Source: CAZCTC01 sp964501335 (lineage in GTDB: Bacteria > Chloroflexota > Anaerolineae > B4-G1 > SLSP01). From it: a stretch of DNA of 64,000 bases. The position numbers were made by a program, and so were the translations under genes. The DNA lies in NCBI GenBank assembly GCA_964501335.1, contig CAZCTC010000011.1, positions 94,118 to 158,117 on the forward strand, written 5' to 3'. This document shows, piece after piece, positions 26,252-35,817 of the stretch. Each line of letters starts with the position of its first letter. The first letter of the stretch is position 1. Under the pieces are notes generated by a model, which made no database searches, was not told the DNA's origin, and saw only the letters and a list, made by a program, of their open reading frames with translations.

Positions 26252-29200
26252 ATGACGGTTTATTATTTGTTGCCTTTGGTGGTCTCCGGTGTGGTGGCCG
26301 GGGGATTGGCGATTTATGCCTGGCAGCATCGGCTGGTGGCAGGAGCGCTTCCCTTCAGTCTGTTGATGCTCTCAATGCTCTGCTGGTCGCTGGGCTATTT
26401 TATGGAGCTGGTCAGTCCGGCTGCAACCGACAAACTCTTCTGGAGCAATTTTGCCGCGAGCCTCGGTTATATTTACACCCCTCTTGGTACGCTTCTGCTG
26501 GTTTTGCAATATACGGGCCGCAATCATTGGCTGACCTTTCGCAATGTTTCCGTGCTGGCGGTGATTCCTGTTTGTACGGTGCTGGCGGTCTGGACCAACA
26601 GCCTGGGCCATCAGCTTTGGCGCATTGATTTGCAGCGGTACTATCCTATTGTCAACGGACTGGCTACCATCGGTCAGGCCGACGGGCCGATGTATTGGTA
26701 TGTCCATGCCGTCTATTCCTACTTGCTGCTGGGCATCAGCGGCGTGATGCTGGTGCAATCCCTCTTTTCCCGCCCGGCTATTTATCGTCGTCAGACGGCG
26801 ATTTTGATTGTGGGGATGATCGTTCCTCTGGTCTTGAATGTCTTTTTTGTCAGCGGATTGGTGGATTTCAATCATTACGATCCGACGGCACTGGCCTTCG
26901 GCATTTCGGGTATCGTGATGTCGTGGGGCCTTTTCCGGTTCCGCCTCTTTCAGATGGGGCCGGTGGCTTATGCGACGGTGATCGAGGGGCTGTCGGATGG
27001 GATTGTGCTGCTGGATGCGGCGAACCGCGTGACCGATGTCAACCCGGCGGCGCAGATGATTTTGGGCAAGACGGCGGAGGCGGTGGTCGGGCAGCCGGCG
27101 GAGGCGCTGTTGGGCGATTGGCCTGCGGTGCTGGCGCTGTGTCGTGATTGGGGCATCCGGCAGGCGGAGATCGCTCGCAAGGCGACGACCGGATTGGAAT
27201 ATTATGAGGTGCATATCTCTTCGCTGACGGATCGCCGCGGCCGGGCGTTGGGCCGGGCGGTGATGCTGCACGAGATCACCGAGCGCAAACGGGTGGAGCG
27301 GGAGATCCTGCGCCGGAATGCCGAGCTGGCCGTGCTCAACCGGGTGACGGTGGCGATGACTTCGCTGACCGAATTGCGGGCGATTCTCGATGCGACGGCG
27401 CGGGAGATGGTGGAGATTTTTAAGGCGCGCAGCAGCGGGATCGCCCTGTTGGATCGCAACCATGAAGCGTTGCGCATCGTAGCTGATTACGCAACCGATC
27501 CCAATCACCAGACGACCGTGGGTGCGGTGATTCGGGTCGCCCAGAGCCCGGCTTCGCAATATGTGTTGGAGACCGGGCAATCGGTGGTGGTGCAGGTCCC
27601 CAATGCCCTGTCGGACGATCCGGAGGATGATCAGTGCCTGGAAGATATACCTTGCACGATGATTGTACCGCTTTATGCCCGCGGGGAGGTGATCGGTACC
27701 ATCGGGATCGATCTGGCGGAGCCGCAGCGCCGGTTTTCGTCGGAAGAGCTGGCGTTGGCGGAGACGATTGCCGGGCAGATCGCCGGGGCGATCTCCAATG
27801 CGCGGTTGATCGAGGAGACGGAGCGCCGGTTGAAAGAACTGGCGACGCTTTCGGAGATCGGCAAACTGCTCTCTTCGACGTTGCAGGTGGAAGAACTGCT
27901 GGAGCTGATCTACGAGCAGACGCGGCGGATTCTTTATGCTGAGAATATGTTGATTTCGTTTTATGATCCGCTGCGGCATGAAGTGGAGTTTGTTTTCAGC
28001 AATAATGCGGAAGAGATGTTACCCAAAACCCGGATTTCGGCGGATGAGGGGCTGACCGGCCATATTATCCGGACTCGAACGTCGGTGTTGATCTATGGGG
28101 ACTCTTCGGCGATGGGCAAAGAGCTGGCCGAAATTATGGTGGGACGGAAATCGGCTTCGTGGTTGGGCGTGCCGATGTTGATCGGGGAGAAGGTGTTGGG
28201 GGTGATTGCCGTGCAGCATTATACCGATCCCTACGCTTACGATGAATCCCATCAGGCGCTGCTGGAGGCGGTGGCTTCGCAGGCGGCGGTAGCCCTGGAA
28301 AACGCCCGGCTTTATACGGAGACGCAGCAGGCCCAGTCGGCGGCGGAGACGGCCAATCGGGCCAAGAGCGATTTCCTGGCCAATATGAGCCATGAGATTC
28401 GCACCCCGATGAATGCTATTGTGGGGTTGACCACGTTGCTGTTGGAGACTTCGCTTTCATCACAGCAGCGCGATTGGGTGGAAACGGTCCGCAACAGCAG
28501 CGACACGCTGTTGACCATTATCAACGATATTCTGGATTTTTCGAAGATCGAGGCCGGGCGGTTGGAGCTGGAGAATCAGCCTTTCAGCGTGCGTGAATGT
28601 GTCGAATCGGCGCTCGATATGGTGACGACGCGGGCGGCGGAGAAGGGGCTGCATCTGGCCTGTCGGATCGATCCGGCGGTGCCGGTGATGGTGTCCGGCG
28701 ATTCGATTCGTTTGCGGCAGGTGCTGTTGAATCTGTTGAGCAATGCGGTGAAGTTTACCGAGCGGGGCGATGTACTGGTCCATGTCACGGCGGCGCTGGC
28801 CGGTGGGTCTGATTTTTATGAGTTGCATTTTATTGTCGAAGACACCGGAATTGGGATTTCGGCGACCAATATGGAGCGGCTGTTCCATTCATTCAGTCAG
28901 GTGGATGCTTCGACGACCCGCAAATATGGGGGGACGGGGCTGGGGCTGGCGATCAGCAAGCGGTTGAGTGAGTTGATGGGCGGGACGGCCTGGGGAGAGA
29001 GCGAGCCGGGGCGCGGTTCGAAGTTCCATTTTACCGTGCAGGCGGTGGCGACGGCGGGCGAGCGGCCGGCCTATTTGCGATCCGATCAGCCGATGTTGCA
29101 GGGTAAACGGGTGCTGGTGGTCGACGACCATCCTTTCCTGCGCGGACTGCTGGTGGAGTGGTTACAGAGCTGGGGGATCGAGACGGCGACGGCGGCGTCG

Positions 29201-30295
29201 GGGGCGGAGGCGCTGGCCCGGGTGCGGGACGGCCGGGACTGCGATCTGGTGTTGAGTGAGATGTATCTTCCCGGCATGGACGGGTTGATGTTGGCGACAG
29301 AGTTGCAGTCGGGGCTGGCACAGAATACGTCGGTGATTTTATTGATGCCGGTGGGGGCGGCGCGAGCCCTGCCTTCGATGCAGGCGGCGGTGGGCACGTT
29401 GAACCGTCCTGTGCGGCCGGCGGAGTTGTATCAGTTGTTGCTGGAGCATTTCTCTGGAGCCCCGATTCCTGTCAAGCCGGCGACCATGGTCAGTCCGGAT
29501 CTCGATGCCACGATGGGGAGCCAATGGCCGCTGCGGATTTTGCTGGCGGAAGACAACCCGGTTAATCAGAAGGTGGCATTGTTGTTGCTGGAGCGGTTGG
29601 GGTATGAGGCGGATGTGGCGGTTAACGGTCTGGAGACGCTGATGGCGCTGCGGGCTCAACCTTACGATGTCATCTTGATGGATGTGCAGATGCCGGAGAT
29701 GGATGGGTTGGAGGCGAGTCAGCGCATTCGGACGGAATATACGGCGGGGCCGCAGCCGCGGATTATCGCGATGACGGCGAATGCCATGCGGGGCGATCGG
29801 GAGCTCTGTCTGGCGGCCGGGATGGATGATTATATCAGCAAGCCGGTGCAGATCACGGATCTGGCGGCGGCGTTGCGACGCAGCGTGACCGGCGAGCCGG
29901 CGGTGGTGGTCGAAGCGCCGGCGGCAGTCGTTGAATTGGAATCTCCGGTGCTGGATGTGGATGTGTTGCGGCGGCTGCGGGACGGCCTGGGCAAGCGCGG
30001 GGCTTCCAAAGTGCAGATTCTGGTCGACAGCTTTTATGACAGCGGGGTGCGGCTGCTGGGCGATCTGGAGTCGGCCCTGACGGAGGAACGTTATGAGGAT
30101 CTGGAACGGGCTGCGCATACCCTGAAGTCGACCAGTGCGACGATGGGGGCATTGGCGCTGGCGGGATTGGCGCGGGAGCTGGAATTTCGCACCCGGGAAG
30201 GGGCGCGCGACGGGGTAAACGAGCGTATTGCCCGTCTGCGGGAAGAATATCAGCGGACCGCTGCGGCTTTGGAGACCGCCCGTAAGGATTTATAA
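26252..30295 (+). CDS. Hybrid histidine kinase: 7TM-PAS-GAF-GAF-HisKA-HATPase-REC-REC-HPt
   Basis: A 1347-residue membrane sensor. Residues 1-225 form a 7TM histidine-kinase N-domain; PAS at about 235-345; two GAF domains (about 370-525 and 545-695); HisKA with H714 in NMSHEIRTPMNAIVG; HATPase with DTGIGIS and GGTGLGLAIS boxes; REC1 (about 950-1070); REC2 (about 1090-1205) with acceptor D1144 in VILMDVQMPEMDG; HPt with H1289 in AAHTLKSTSATMG. REC1 is degenerate: the acceptor position is E1003 (LVLSEMYLPGMDG) and the conserved lysine is arginine (LNRPVRP). It thus has a complete internal phosphorelay H714-D1144-H1289 plus a pseudo-receiver. No response regulator gene adjoins, so the output partner is elsewhere. 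Confidence 0.9.
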   Translation: MTVYYLLPLVVSGVVAGGLAIYAWQHRLVAGALPFSLLMLSMLCWSLGYFMELVSPAATDKLFWSNFAASLGYIYTPLGTLLLVLQYTGRNHWLTFRNVSVLAVIPVCTVLAVWTNSLGHQLWRIDLQRYYPIVNGLATIGQADGPMYWYVHAVYSYLLLGISGVMLVQSLFSRPAIYRRQTAILIVGMIVPLVLNVFFVSGLVDFNHYDPTALAFGISGIVMSWGLFRFRLFQMGPVAYATVIEGLSDGIVLLDAANRVTDVNPAAQMILGKTAEAVVGQPAEALLGDWPAVLALCRDWGIRQAEIARKATTGLEYYEVHISSLTDRRGRALGRAVMLHEITERKRVEREILRRNAELAVLNRVTVAMTSLTELRAILDATAREMVEIFKARSSGIALLDRNHEALRIVADYATDPNHQTTVGAVIRVAQSPASQYVLETGQSVVVQVPNALSDDPEDDQCLEDIPCTMIVPLYARGEVIGTIGIDLAEPQRRFSSEELALAETIAGQIAGAISNARLIEETERRLKELATLSEIGKLLSSTLQVEELLELIYEQTRRILYAENMLISFYDPLRHEVEFVFSNNAEEMLPKTRISADEGLTGHIIRTRTSVLIYGDSSAMGKELAEIMVGRKSASWLGVPMLIGEKVLGVIAVQHYTDPYAYDESHQALLEAVASQAAVALENARLYTETQQAQSAAETANRAKSDFLANMSHEIRTPMNAIVGLTTLLLETSLSSQQRDWVETVRNSSDTLLTIINDILDFSKIEAGRLELENQPFSVRECVESALDMVTTRAAEKGLHLACRIDPAVPVMVSGDSIRLRQVLLNLLSNAVKFTERGDVLVHVTAALAGGSDFYELHFIVEDTGIGISATNMERLFHSFSQVDASTTRKYGGTGLGLAISKRLSELMGGTAWGESEPGRGSKFHFTVQAVATAGERPAYLRSDQPMLQGKRVLVVDDHPFLRGLLVEWLQSWGIETATAASGAEALARVRDGRDCDLVLSEMYLPGMDGLMLATELQSGLAQNTSVILLMPVGAARALPSMQAAVGTLNRPVRPAELYQLLLEHFSGAPIPVKPATMVSPDLDATMGSQWPLRILLAEDNPVNQKVALLLLERLGYEADVAVNGLETLMALRAQPYDVILMDVQMPEMDGLEASQRIRTEYTAGPQPRIIAMTANAMRGDRELCLAAGMDDYISKPVQITDLAAALRRSVTGEPAVVVEAPAAVVELESPVLDVDVLRRLRDGLGKRGASKVQILVDSFYDSGVRLLGDLESALTEERYEDLERAAHTLKSTSATMGALALAGLARELEFRTREGARDGVNERIARLREEYQRTAAALETARKDL

Positions 30296-30513
30296 AGTTA
30301 GAGCCCATTTTTGGGGGGCGGCTTTCCGAAGCTGCCGAATAAATGAACAAAAAACGATCTGTGCTGTTAGTCCGGAAAAGCGGGTGAAAAAAAGCTTGTG
30401 TTTTGGCGCGCATTCTGATGCGCGCCAAAACACGAACAAAAAACTCTCTCTGCCTGCTTTGCACAGCGCGTCGGGTCTTACGGGGAGATTGTCAGTTGCG
30501 GGACGCGGAAAGG
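30296..30513 (+). repeat. Two family A hairpins, one imperfect
   Basis: An imperfect hairpin (30306-30345; CATTTTTGGGGGGCGGCTT, loop TCCG, AAGCTGCCGAATAAATG) begins just after the kinase stop. A variant left flank (CTGTGCTGTTAGTCCGGAAA) leads to a perfect one at 30398-30433 (arms GTGTTTTGGCGCGCAT and ATGCGCGCCAAAACAC, loop TCTG) with right flank to about 30510, touching the stop codon of the opposing gene. Confidence 0.8.
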
Positions 30514-31341
30514 TTATCCCACGCCGATGATTGATTCGCCGCCGTCGACCGGGATGACCGCTCCCGACAGCCAGGTCAGGCGGGGATCGGCCAGCACCAC
30601 CAACATCTGAGCCACATCTTCCGGCGTCGTCAGCCGGTCGCCGGGATGGTGCGCCAGCACATCGTCGATGATGCGTTGGTAATTGGGAATGGCATGAAGG
30701 GCGGGGGTATCGGTAATTCCCGGCATCAGGCAATTGACCGCAATTCCACGGGGGGCCAGTTCCAGTGCCAGCTGGCGGGCATGGCTTTCCAGGGCCGCCT
30801 TGGCCGCAGAGATGGCGCCGTAGTTGGGGATGACGCGATGGGAGCCGATGCTGGTCATGGCATAGATCCGGCTTCCTTTTTGCAGCAGGCCGGCCCGGAC
30901 CAGATCCTGGGTCCAGTAGACGAGACTGTGGGCCATTACCCTCAGGGTCATTTCCAGTTGATCTTCGGCCAGTTCGTTCTCGGGAGCGGGGGCGATGAGT
31001 GGGCGCAGGCTGCCGAAGGCGAGGCTGTGGATGAGCATGTGGAGGGGTTGGTCGTGAAGCGTTTCGGTGAGCGCTGCAATGACGCGAGGGCGTTTACGGG
31101 CATCGGCCGCATTGGTGTTGAAGAAGAGGGCCTGACTGCCGGCCGCCTGGACATCGGCGATGACGGCTTCGGCGCGTTCGAGGGTGGCACGGGTATCAAG
31201 GTGGACGCCGGCGATGTTCATGCCGGCGCGGGCCAGGGCACGGGCACTGGCAGCTCCGAAGCCGCTGGAGGCTCCGAGGATGAGCGCCCAACGCCCTTTC
31301 AGGGCCGGGAGCGCATCTGAGGCGACTTCTGTGTCCATCAT
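30514..31341 (-). CDS. Short-chain dehydrogenase/reductase, FabL-like
   Basis: A 275-residue classical SDR. The nucleotide site is GASSGFGAASARAL (residues 23-36), the catalytic Ser lies in MTSIGS and Tyr-Lys in NYGAISAAKAALE, and PGITDTP follows. The C-terminal half resembles the enoyl-ACP reductase FabL/FabI-like branch (GDRLTTPEDVAQMLVVLADP, SGAVIPVDGG), but a general oxidoreductase cannot be excluded. The start at 31341 is 9 nt from AAGGAG; ATG 31338 is equally possible. It stands alone between repeat regions. Confidence 0.8.
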   Translation of the reverse strand: MMDTEVASDALPALKGRWALILGASSGFGAASARALARAGMNIAGVHLDTRATLERAEAVIADVQAAGSQALFFNTNAADARKRPRVIAALTETLHDQPLHMLIHSLAFGSLRPLIAPAPENELAEDQLEMTLRVMAHSLVYWTQDLVRAGLLQKGSRIYAMTSIGSHRVIPNYGAISAAKAALESHARQLALELAPRGIAVNCLMPGITDTPALHAIPNYQRIIDDVLAHHPGDRLTTPEDVAQMLVVLADPRLTWLSGAVIPVDGGESIIGVG

Positions 31342-31439
31342 GGTTTATAACTCCTTGCCTGAAAAATAATTCGGGTCGATGTTTTGCAGAAGGGGGACCC
31401 GGGTTAGATGATGTGCGATGGGTGCAATCATAACACTCT

Positions 31440-31690
31440 AATGCAATGCGGCAACAAAGGGGAAGAGAGCGTGTCGCCTGTGCGGCTCTGGAAAAGCCAT
31501 ATTTTTGTGCGCCTTCTGATGCGCACAAAAATATACACAAAAGAACTCTCTCCCCATCCAGCGCGGCGTATTTTACGGGGAAAGGGCCATTTGCGGGACG
31601 CTATGAGGCGGGGACCATGCCATAGAGCCCTATTTTCAGGACAGAAGGTCATGGCGGGGGCGGCACCCCGAAAGATGAAAATTCAGCGGA
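31440..31690 (+). repeat. Family A repeat, full unit
   Basis: Left flank GTCGCCTGTGCGGCTCTGG (31472-31490), hairpin 31499-31534 (arms ATATTTTTGTGCGCCT and ATGCGCACAAAAATAT, one mismatch next to loop TCTG), right flank with CATTTGCGGGACG, TATTTTCAGGACAGAA and GGCGGCACCCCGAAAGATGA. Confidence 0.85.
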
Positions 31691-31915
31691 AGTAGACAGC
31701 GGCAAGTAGACAGTAGACAGCCCGTGTCGCCGGGGCGGCTCTGGAAAAGGGCTATGATTTCGTGCGCATTCTGATGCGCACGAAATCATCAACAAACAAA
31801 TTCTCTCTTCCTATCCGGCGCGTCGTATCTTACCGTGCAAGGACTATTTGCGGGACGTTACAAGGCCGGGCCCTTACCATAGGAGCCTATTTTCAGGACA
31901 GAAGTGAAAAAACCA
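31691..31915 (+). repeat. GTAGACA heptamers and second full family A unit
   Basis: Heptamers (31691-31719) link the previous right end to the next left flank (31725-31750). Hairpin 31754-31789 is perfect (arms ATGATTTCGTGCGCAT and ATGCGCACGAAATCAT, loop TCTG). The right flank ends with TATTTTCAGGACAGAA at 31903, just before the DUF2207 gene's leader. Confidence 0.85.
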
Positions 31916-31931
31916 ATCTTTAAGGAGAACG

Positions 31932-33854
31932 ATGCGCCGGTACTTAAGGGGGATAAGTGTTGTCATTTTATTGTGGGTGTTATTGTTCTCCAATGGCGAG
32001 AGTGTCTCTGCTTTGCAGGGGCAGTCGATGTATTGGGAGCATTACGATGTCGGCATCACGATCAATCCTGACGGTACTTTTTGGGTTATTGAAAATAATG
32101 TTCTCAATTTTACTCAAGGGCCTTTTCGGTCGGGATTTGCGGTTATTCCTACCGATCGGGTCGATGAGATCACCAATATCAGCGTGACGGGCGACGGCGA
32201 AGTCTATCGGCGGTCGACCAGCGGGCGGCCCAAGACCTTTAATGTGATCGACGGGGGCAATGAACTGGAGATCGAATGGTTTTTCGCTCCTACATCCGGC
32301 GTTCATTCTTATCAGGTGAAATATCTGGTCCATGGCGGCCTGCGTTATTATAAGGATGGAGATCAGTTGTGGTGGGAAGCCGTCTCTGACGAACGGGATG
32401 CCCCGGTGCGTTACTCCACCGTGATCGTGCGTTTGCCGCAAGGGGTCAATGTCACCGAACTGGCCACGGAGGAGGGCTCTGCGCGGGCGACCTGGGGAGC
32501 GCAGGTGGGGAGGGATGTGACTTTCAATGCGGTAGGAACGATTCCGGCCGGAGTGCCGCTTATCGTACGGGTGCAATTCCCTCACGGCAAGGTGAAGGGG
32601 GCGGCGACTTCCTGGCAGGTGATCGGGGATTTGAATCAGGACGACGCCCTGTCTTGGGCGTTGGTTGTCGGGGCTCTGCTGATCTTGTTGATCGGGGGCG
32701 TTTTGCAGCTGGTTCTGTGGTATAACAAAGGGCGTGCTCCGGAGGTGCCCCTGCCGGCCGAGATGATCAAAAACCTGCCCCGGAACGATCCGCCGGCTGT
32801 GGCTGCATTTTTGGTTTCCGACATCAGCGATATGCTGACCCTGATGATGGCCACGGTCGTAGATCTGGCGCGCCGGGGGTATCTGGTGCTTGAGGAAGAG
32901 GGACCGCGGCCCGGCTCCAGTTTTGGCACCCTGGTTTTTCGGAATATAGGGAAATCGTCGGCCGGGCTGGAAGAATTTGAGGCCTGGCTTTATAATTTTC
33001 TCTTTCTGGGCGGCGATGAACAGCGGCTGATTAATTTGCAAGAGCGGTTCTATTTGCGGACGAACGAGTTTAGAGAGCGGTTGTTGTTGTCCATGAGCCG
33101 CCGGCAATATCTGTCTGTGGATAATCCGGGAAAGGCTCAGTTGCAAGCCATGATCCTGCCCGGGGTTTTGACCGTGGCGGCTTTTATTTTTTCCTGTTTA
33201 AGCACGCAATGGGCGTTCCGGTATAATATGTTGACTTTATTATGTCCGTTTTGGGCGTTGGCGGCGGCTACCGGTTTTGCGCTGTTACGGGTGATGGCGA
33301 CCTCTTATCGAACCCGGGAAGGGGTGGAGGCGGCGGCTTTGTGGCGCTCTTTCCTGCACTATTTGAAAAATGCCGAAAACTTTTCGGATCTTCAAGCGGC
33401 TACGGATCTGTTTGAAAAGTATCTGCCCTATTCCATTGCTTTTGGATTTCAACAGGCCTGGATCGATAAGTTTACGGCTTTACCGCCCTCCGTTGTTGTT
33501 CCTGCTCCGCACTGGTATCGGCAGCCGGGGATGCAGCATTCGGGGATGGGGGCTTCGTCTTCCGGCAGCGGAATGGGCGGCGGTGGGGGGATGGCAATGC
33601 CGTCATTGCAGCAGGCCAGCAATGGGATGGCGGGTGGATTGCAAAGTATGTCGAACAGTTTGAGCAATGCGTTGAATATGGCCGCCCAGACGATTTCCAG
33701 TCGGCCGGCATCGACTTCGTATCGTTCTTCGGGGTATCGTTCTTCCGGGAGCGGTTCTCGAAGGAGCAGCGGCTCTTCTCATCGCCGCAGCGGATTCAGT
33801 GGCGGCGGTTCGCGGGGCGGCAGTGGTGGCGGTGGGCGCAGAGGGTTCCGATAA
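31932..33854 (+). CDS. DUF2207 membrane protein, paralogue 1
   Basis: A 640-residue protein. Signal peptide 1-28, extracytoplasmic DUF2207 domain (MYWEHYDVGITINPDGTFWV ... VQFPHGKVKG) to about residue 235, a TM helix at 237-258, cytoplasmic segment with SDISDMLTLMMATVVDLARR, two more helices near 415-455, and a Gly/Ser-rich tail. The tail (residues 535-640) ends in repeated RSSGYRSSGSGSRRSSG-type sequence. DUF2207 proteins are widespread and functionally uncharacterised. TAAGGAG precedes ATG 31932. A paralogue follows after 27 nt; the two are probably co-transcribed. Confidence 0.85.
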   Translation: MRRYLRGISVVILLWVLLFSNGESVSALQGQSMYWEHYDVGITINPDGTFWVIENNVLNFTQGPFRSGFAVIPTDRVDEITNISVTGDGEVYRRSTSGRPKTFNVIDGGNELEIEWFFAPTSGVHSYQVKYLVHGGLRYYKDGDQLWWEAVSDERDAPVRYSTVIVRLPQGVNVTELATEEGSARATWGAQVGRDVTFNAVGTIPAGVPLIVRVQFPHGKVKGAATSWQVIGDLNQDDALSWALVVGALLILLIGGVLQLVLWYNKGRAPEVPLPAEMIKNLPRNDPPAVAAFLVSDISDMLTLMMATVVDLARRGYLVLEEEGPRPGSSFGTLVFRNIGKSSAGLEEFEAWLYNFLFLGGDEQRLINLQERFYLRTNEFRERLLLSMSRRQYLSVDNPGKAQLQAMILPGVLTVAAFIFSCLSTQWAFRYNMLTLLCPFWALAAATGFALLRVMATSYRTREGVEAAALWRSFLHYLKNAENFSDLQAATDLFEKYLPYSIAFGFQQAWIDKFTALPPSVVVPAPHWYRQPGMQHSGMGASSSGSGMGGGGGMAMPSLQQASNGMAGGLQSMSNSLSNALNMAAQTISSRPASTSYRSSGYRSSGSGSRRSSGSSHRRSGFSGGGSRGGSGGGGRRGFR

Positions 33855-33881
33855 AAACAGCTTTTATTAAGGAGGATATCG

Positions 33882-35750
33882 ATGCTGCATCGTAAATGGT
33901 GGTCGATAGGGCTGGGGGTGCTTTTGATAGCCGGTATTCTCTTGAGCGCCACCGGGGTCGGCGCTCAGAGCAAGAAATTCTATTGGGAACGTTACGACGT
34001 TAACATTCAGGTGAATGCCGACGGCAGCTTTGATGTGGAAGAAATCCAGACCGTCAACTTCACCTCCGGGAAATTTTCTTATGCTTTCCGGGCCATTCCT
34101 CTGGATCGGGTAGCCGGGATTTCCCACGTTGAAGTGTCGGAGGAAAATCGGGTTTTTCGGGGGACAAGTTACGGCGACGATGCCGGGACCTTTGTGGCGC
34201 GGGAAGTCGATAACAATCTGGAGGTGTACTGGTATTTCGAGCCTACTGATGGTAGCCATACCTATACGTTGCGTTATCATGTGAACGGCGGGTTGCGCTA
34301 TTACGACAAAGGGGATCAACTTTACTGGAAGGCTGTCTACGGCACGGACCGGGCTTTTCCGGTCAAAGAGTCTACGGTGACGGTCTCTTTGCCTTCCCAG
34401 GCGACTGCCGTGAATGCCGAATCCTATACGACCGATGCGGATATTACCGGATTGAATACCCGGACCGTGGTCTTTACGGCGAAGGATACGATTGCTGCCG
34501 GTAAGGAATTTGAAGTGCGGGTGCAATTTCCTCACGGGGTTGTGGCCGGATCGGTTCAGCCCTGGCAGAAACAGCTGGATTCTCTGCCGTATTACAATCT
34601 GGCCCTTGGTTTTTGCAGCTTTCTGATTTTGACTTTGGGGATCGGCGGCATGGCTCTGTTGTGGTATACAAGCGGGCGTGATCCGGAAGTTGTGATTCCG
34701 GCCGATATGCTTCCTACGCCGCCTTCCAAAGATTCTCCGGCGGTGGTGGGGGCCCTGTTGACTGAGCGAGCGGATTTGAAACATGTCATTGCGACCATGG
34801 TCGATCTGGCGAGGCGGGGGTATCTGAGTATGGATGAACAGCAGGTGCCCGGTCCGTTTGGGATCACCAACCAGCAGGTGACTTTCCATTTGTTGAAGTC
34901 GGCGACACCCGATCTGGAGCCCTATGAATCCAACCTCCTGTCTGCGATTTTTGAGGGCTCCTCAAGCCGGTCGCTTAACGATCTGCGGGAGAAGTTCTAT
35001 GTGCATATCCCCAAATTGCAGGCGGAAATCTACAATGCTTTGACAAAACGGAAATATTTCAATTCCAATCCTGAGACGACCCGGGGAATTTACGCCGGGT
35101 GGGGGGTGTTGGGGTTGGTTTTGGGCGGGATTGCGATTTTCATTTTGCCGGGAGCCCTGGGAGATTGGACCAGTCTGGGAATCTGCCCGGGGATTTCATT
35201 GTTGATTGCCGGTTTTGCGGTGATCTTCTGGGGACAGGCGATGCCGCGGCGGACGCGGGTGGGGGCGGAACTGGCGGCGCGGTGGAAGGCTTTCCAACGC
35301 TATCTGGAAAATATCGAGAAGTATACCGATCTCAAGACGGCGACGGATCAGTTTGAGACCTATCTGCCCTATGCCATTGCCTTAGGGGTGGAGCGTTCCT
35401 GGGTGCAGAAGTTCTCGCGGTTGCCGGAGGGGTACTCGACGCCCATTCCGCATTGGTATCGGCCTTATTACGGCCCACGGATGGGGTCGGGCGGTTGGGG
35501 CGGGGCCGGGAATGCTCCCACAGGGGCCGGCGGAATGCCCGACCTTCAGCAGACCAGCAATCGAATGGCCGGAGGGTTGCAGAGCATTTCCGATGGGTTG
35601 TTGAATTCCTTAAATTCCACGGCCAGCATTTTCACCAGCGCGCCTTCCAGTTCGGGGAGCAGCGGCAGCGGTCACAGCGGCGGCGGTTGGAGCGGTGGCG
35701 GCGGTGGGGGCGGCGGTGGCGGCGGCGGCGGTCGTGGCGGCTTTGGATAA
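33882..35750 (+). CDS. DUF2207 membrane protein, paralogue 2
   Basis: A 622-residue paralogue of the preceding gene with the same order: signal peptide (cleavage near VGA-QS, residue 28), DUF2207 domain (FYWERYDVNIQVNADGSFDV), TM helix at about 243-264, a receptor-like cytoplasmic part (LKHVIATMVDLARRGYLSMD), two helices near 405-450, and a C-terminal tail ending in a long glycine run with SGGG repeats. AAGGAGG lies 8 nt before ATG 33882. Preservation of all parts in both copies suggests a two-component assembly or functional split. The function is unknown. Confidence 0.85.
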   Translation: MLHRKWWSIGLGVLLIAGILLSATGVGAQSKKFYWERYDVNIQVNADGSFDVEEIQTVNFTSGKFSYAFRAIPLDRVAGISHVEVSEENRVFRGTSYGDDAGTFVAREVDNNLEVYWYFEPTDGSHTYTLRYHVNGGLRYYDKGDQLYWKAVYGTDRAFPVKESTVTVSLPSQATAVNAESYTTDADITGLNTRTVVFTAKDTIAAGKEFEVRVQFPHGVVAGSVQPWQKQLDSLPYYNLALGFCSFLILTLGIGGMALLWYTSGRDPEVVIPADMLPTPPSKDSPAVVGALLTERADLKHVIATMVDLARRGYLSMDEQQVPGPFGITNQQVTFHLLKSATPDLEPYESNLLSAIFEGSSSRSLNDLREKFYVHIPKLQAEIYNALTKRKYFNSNPETTRGIYAGWGVLGLVLGGIAIFILPGALGDWTSLGICPGISLLIAGFAVIFWGQAMPRRTRVGAELAARWKAFQRYLENIEKYTDLKTATDQFETYLPYAIALGVERSWVQKFSRLPEGYSTPIPHWYRPYYGPRMGSGGWGGAGNAPTGAGGMPDLQQTSNRMAGGLQSISDGLLNSLNSTASIFTSAPSSSGSSGSGHSGGGWSGGGGGGGGGGGGGRGGFG

Positions 35751-35763
35751 ACTTGAGGGATGT

Positions 35764-35808
35764 AAAAAACATGAGCGTGCCTCAACTGGAGGCGCGCTCA
35801 TGTTTTTT
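35764..35808. terminator. Bidirectional terminator between convergent genes
   Basis: Arms AAAAAACATGAGCGTGCCTC and GGAGGCGCGCTCATGTTTTTT pair with one G-T and an AACT-type loop. It has T-runs on both strands and lies 14 nt after the DUF2207 stop; the FmdB-type gene converges on it. Confidence 0.8.
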
Positions 35809-35817
35809 ATAGTTCAT

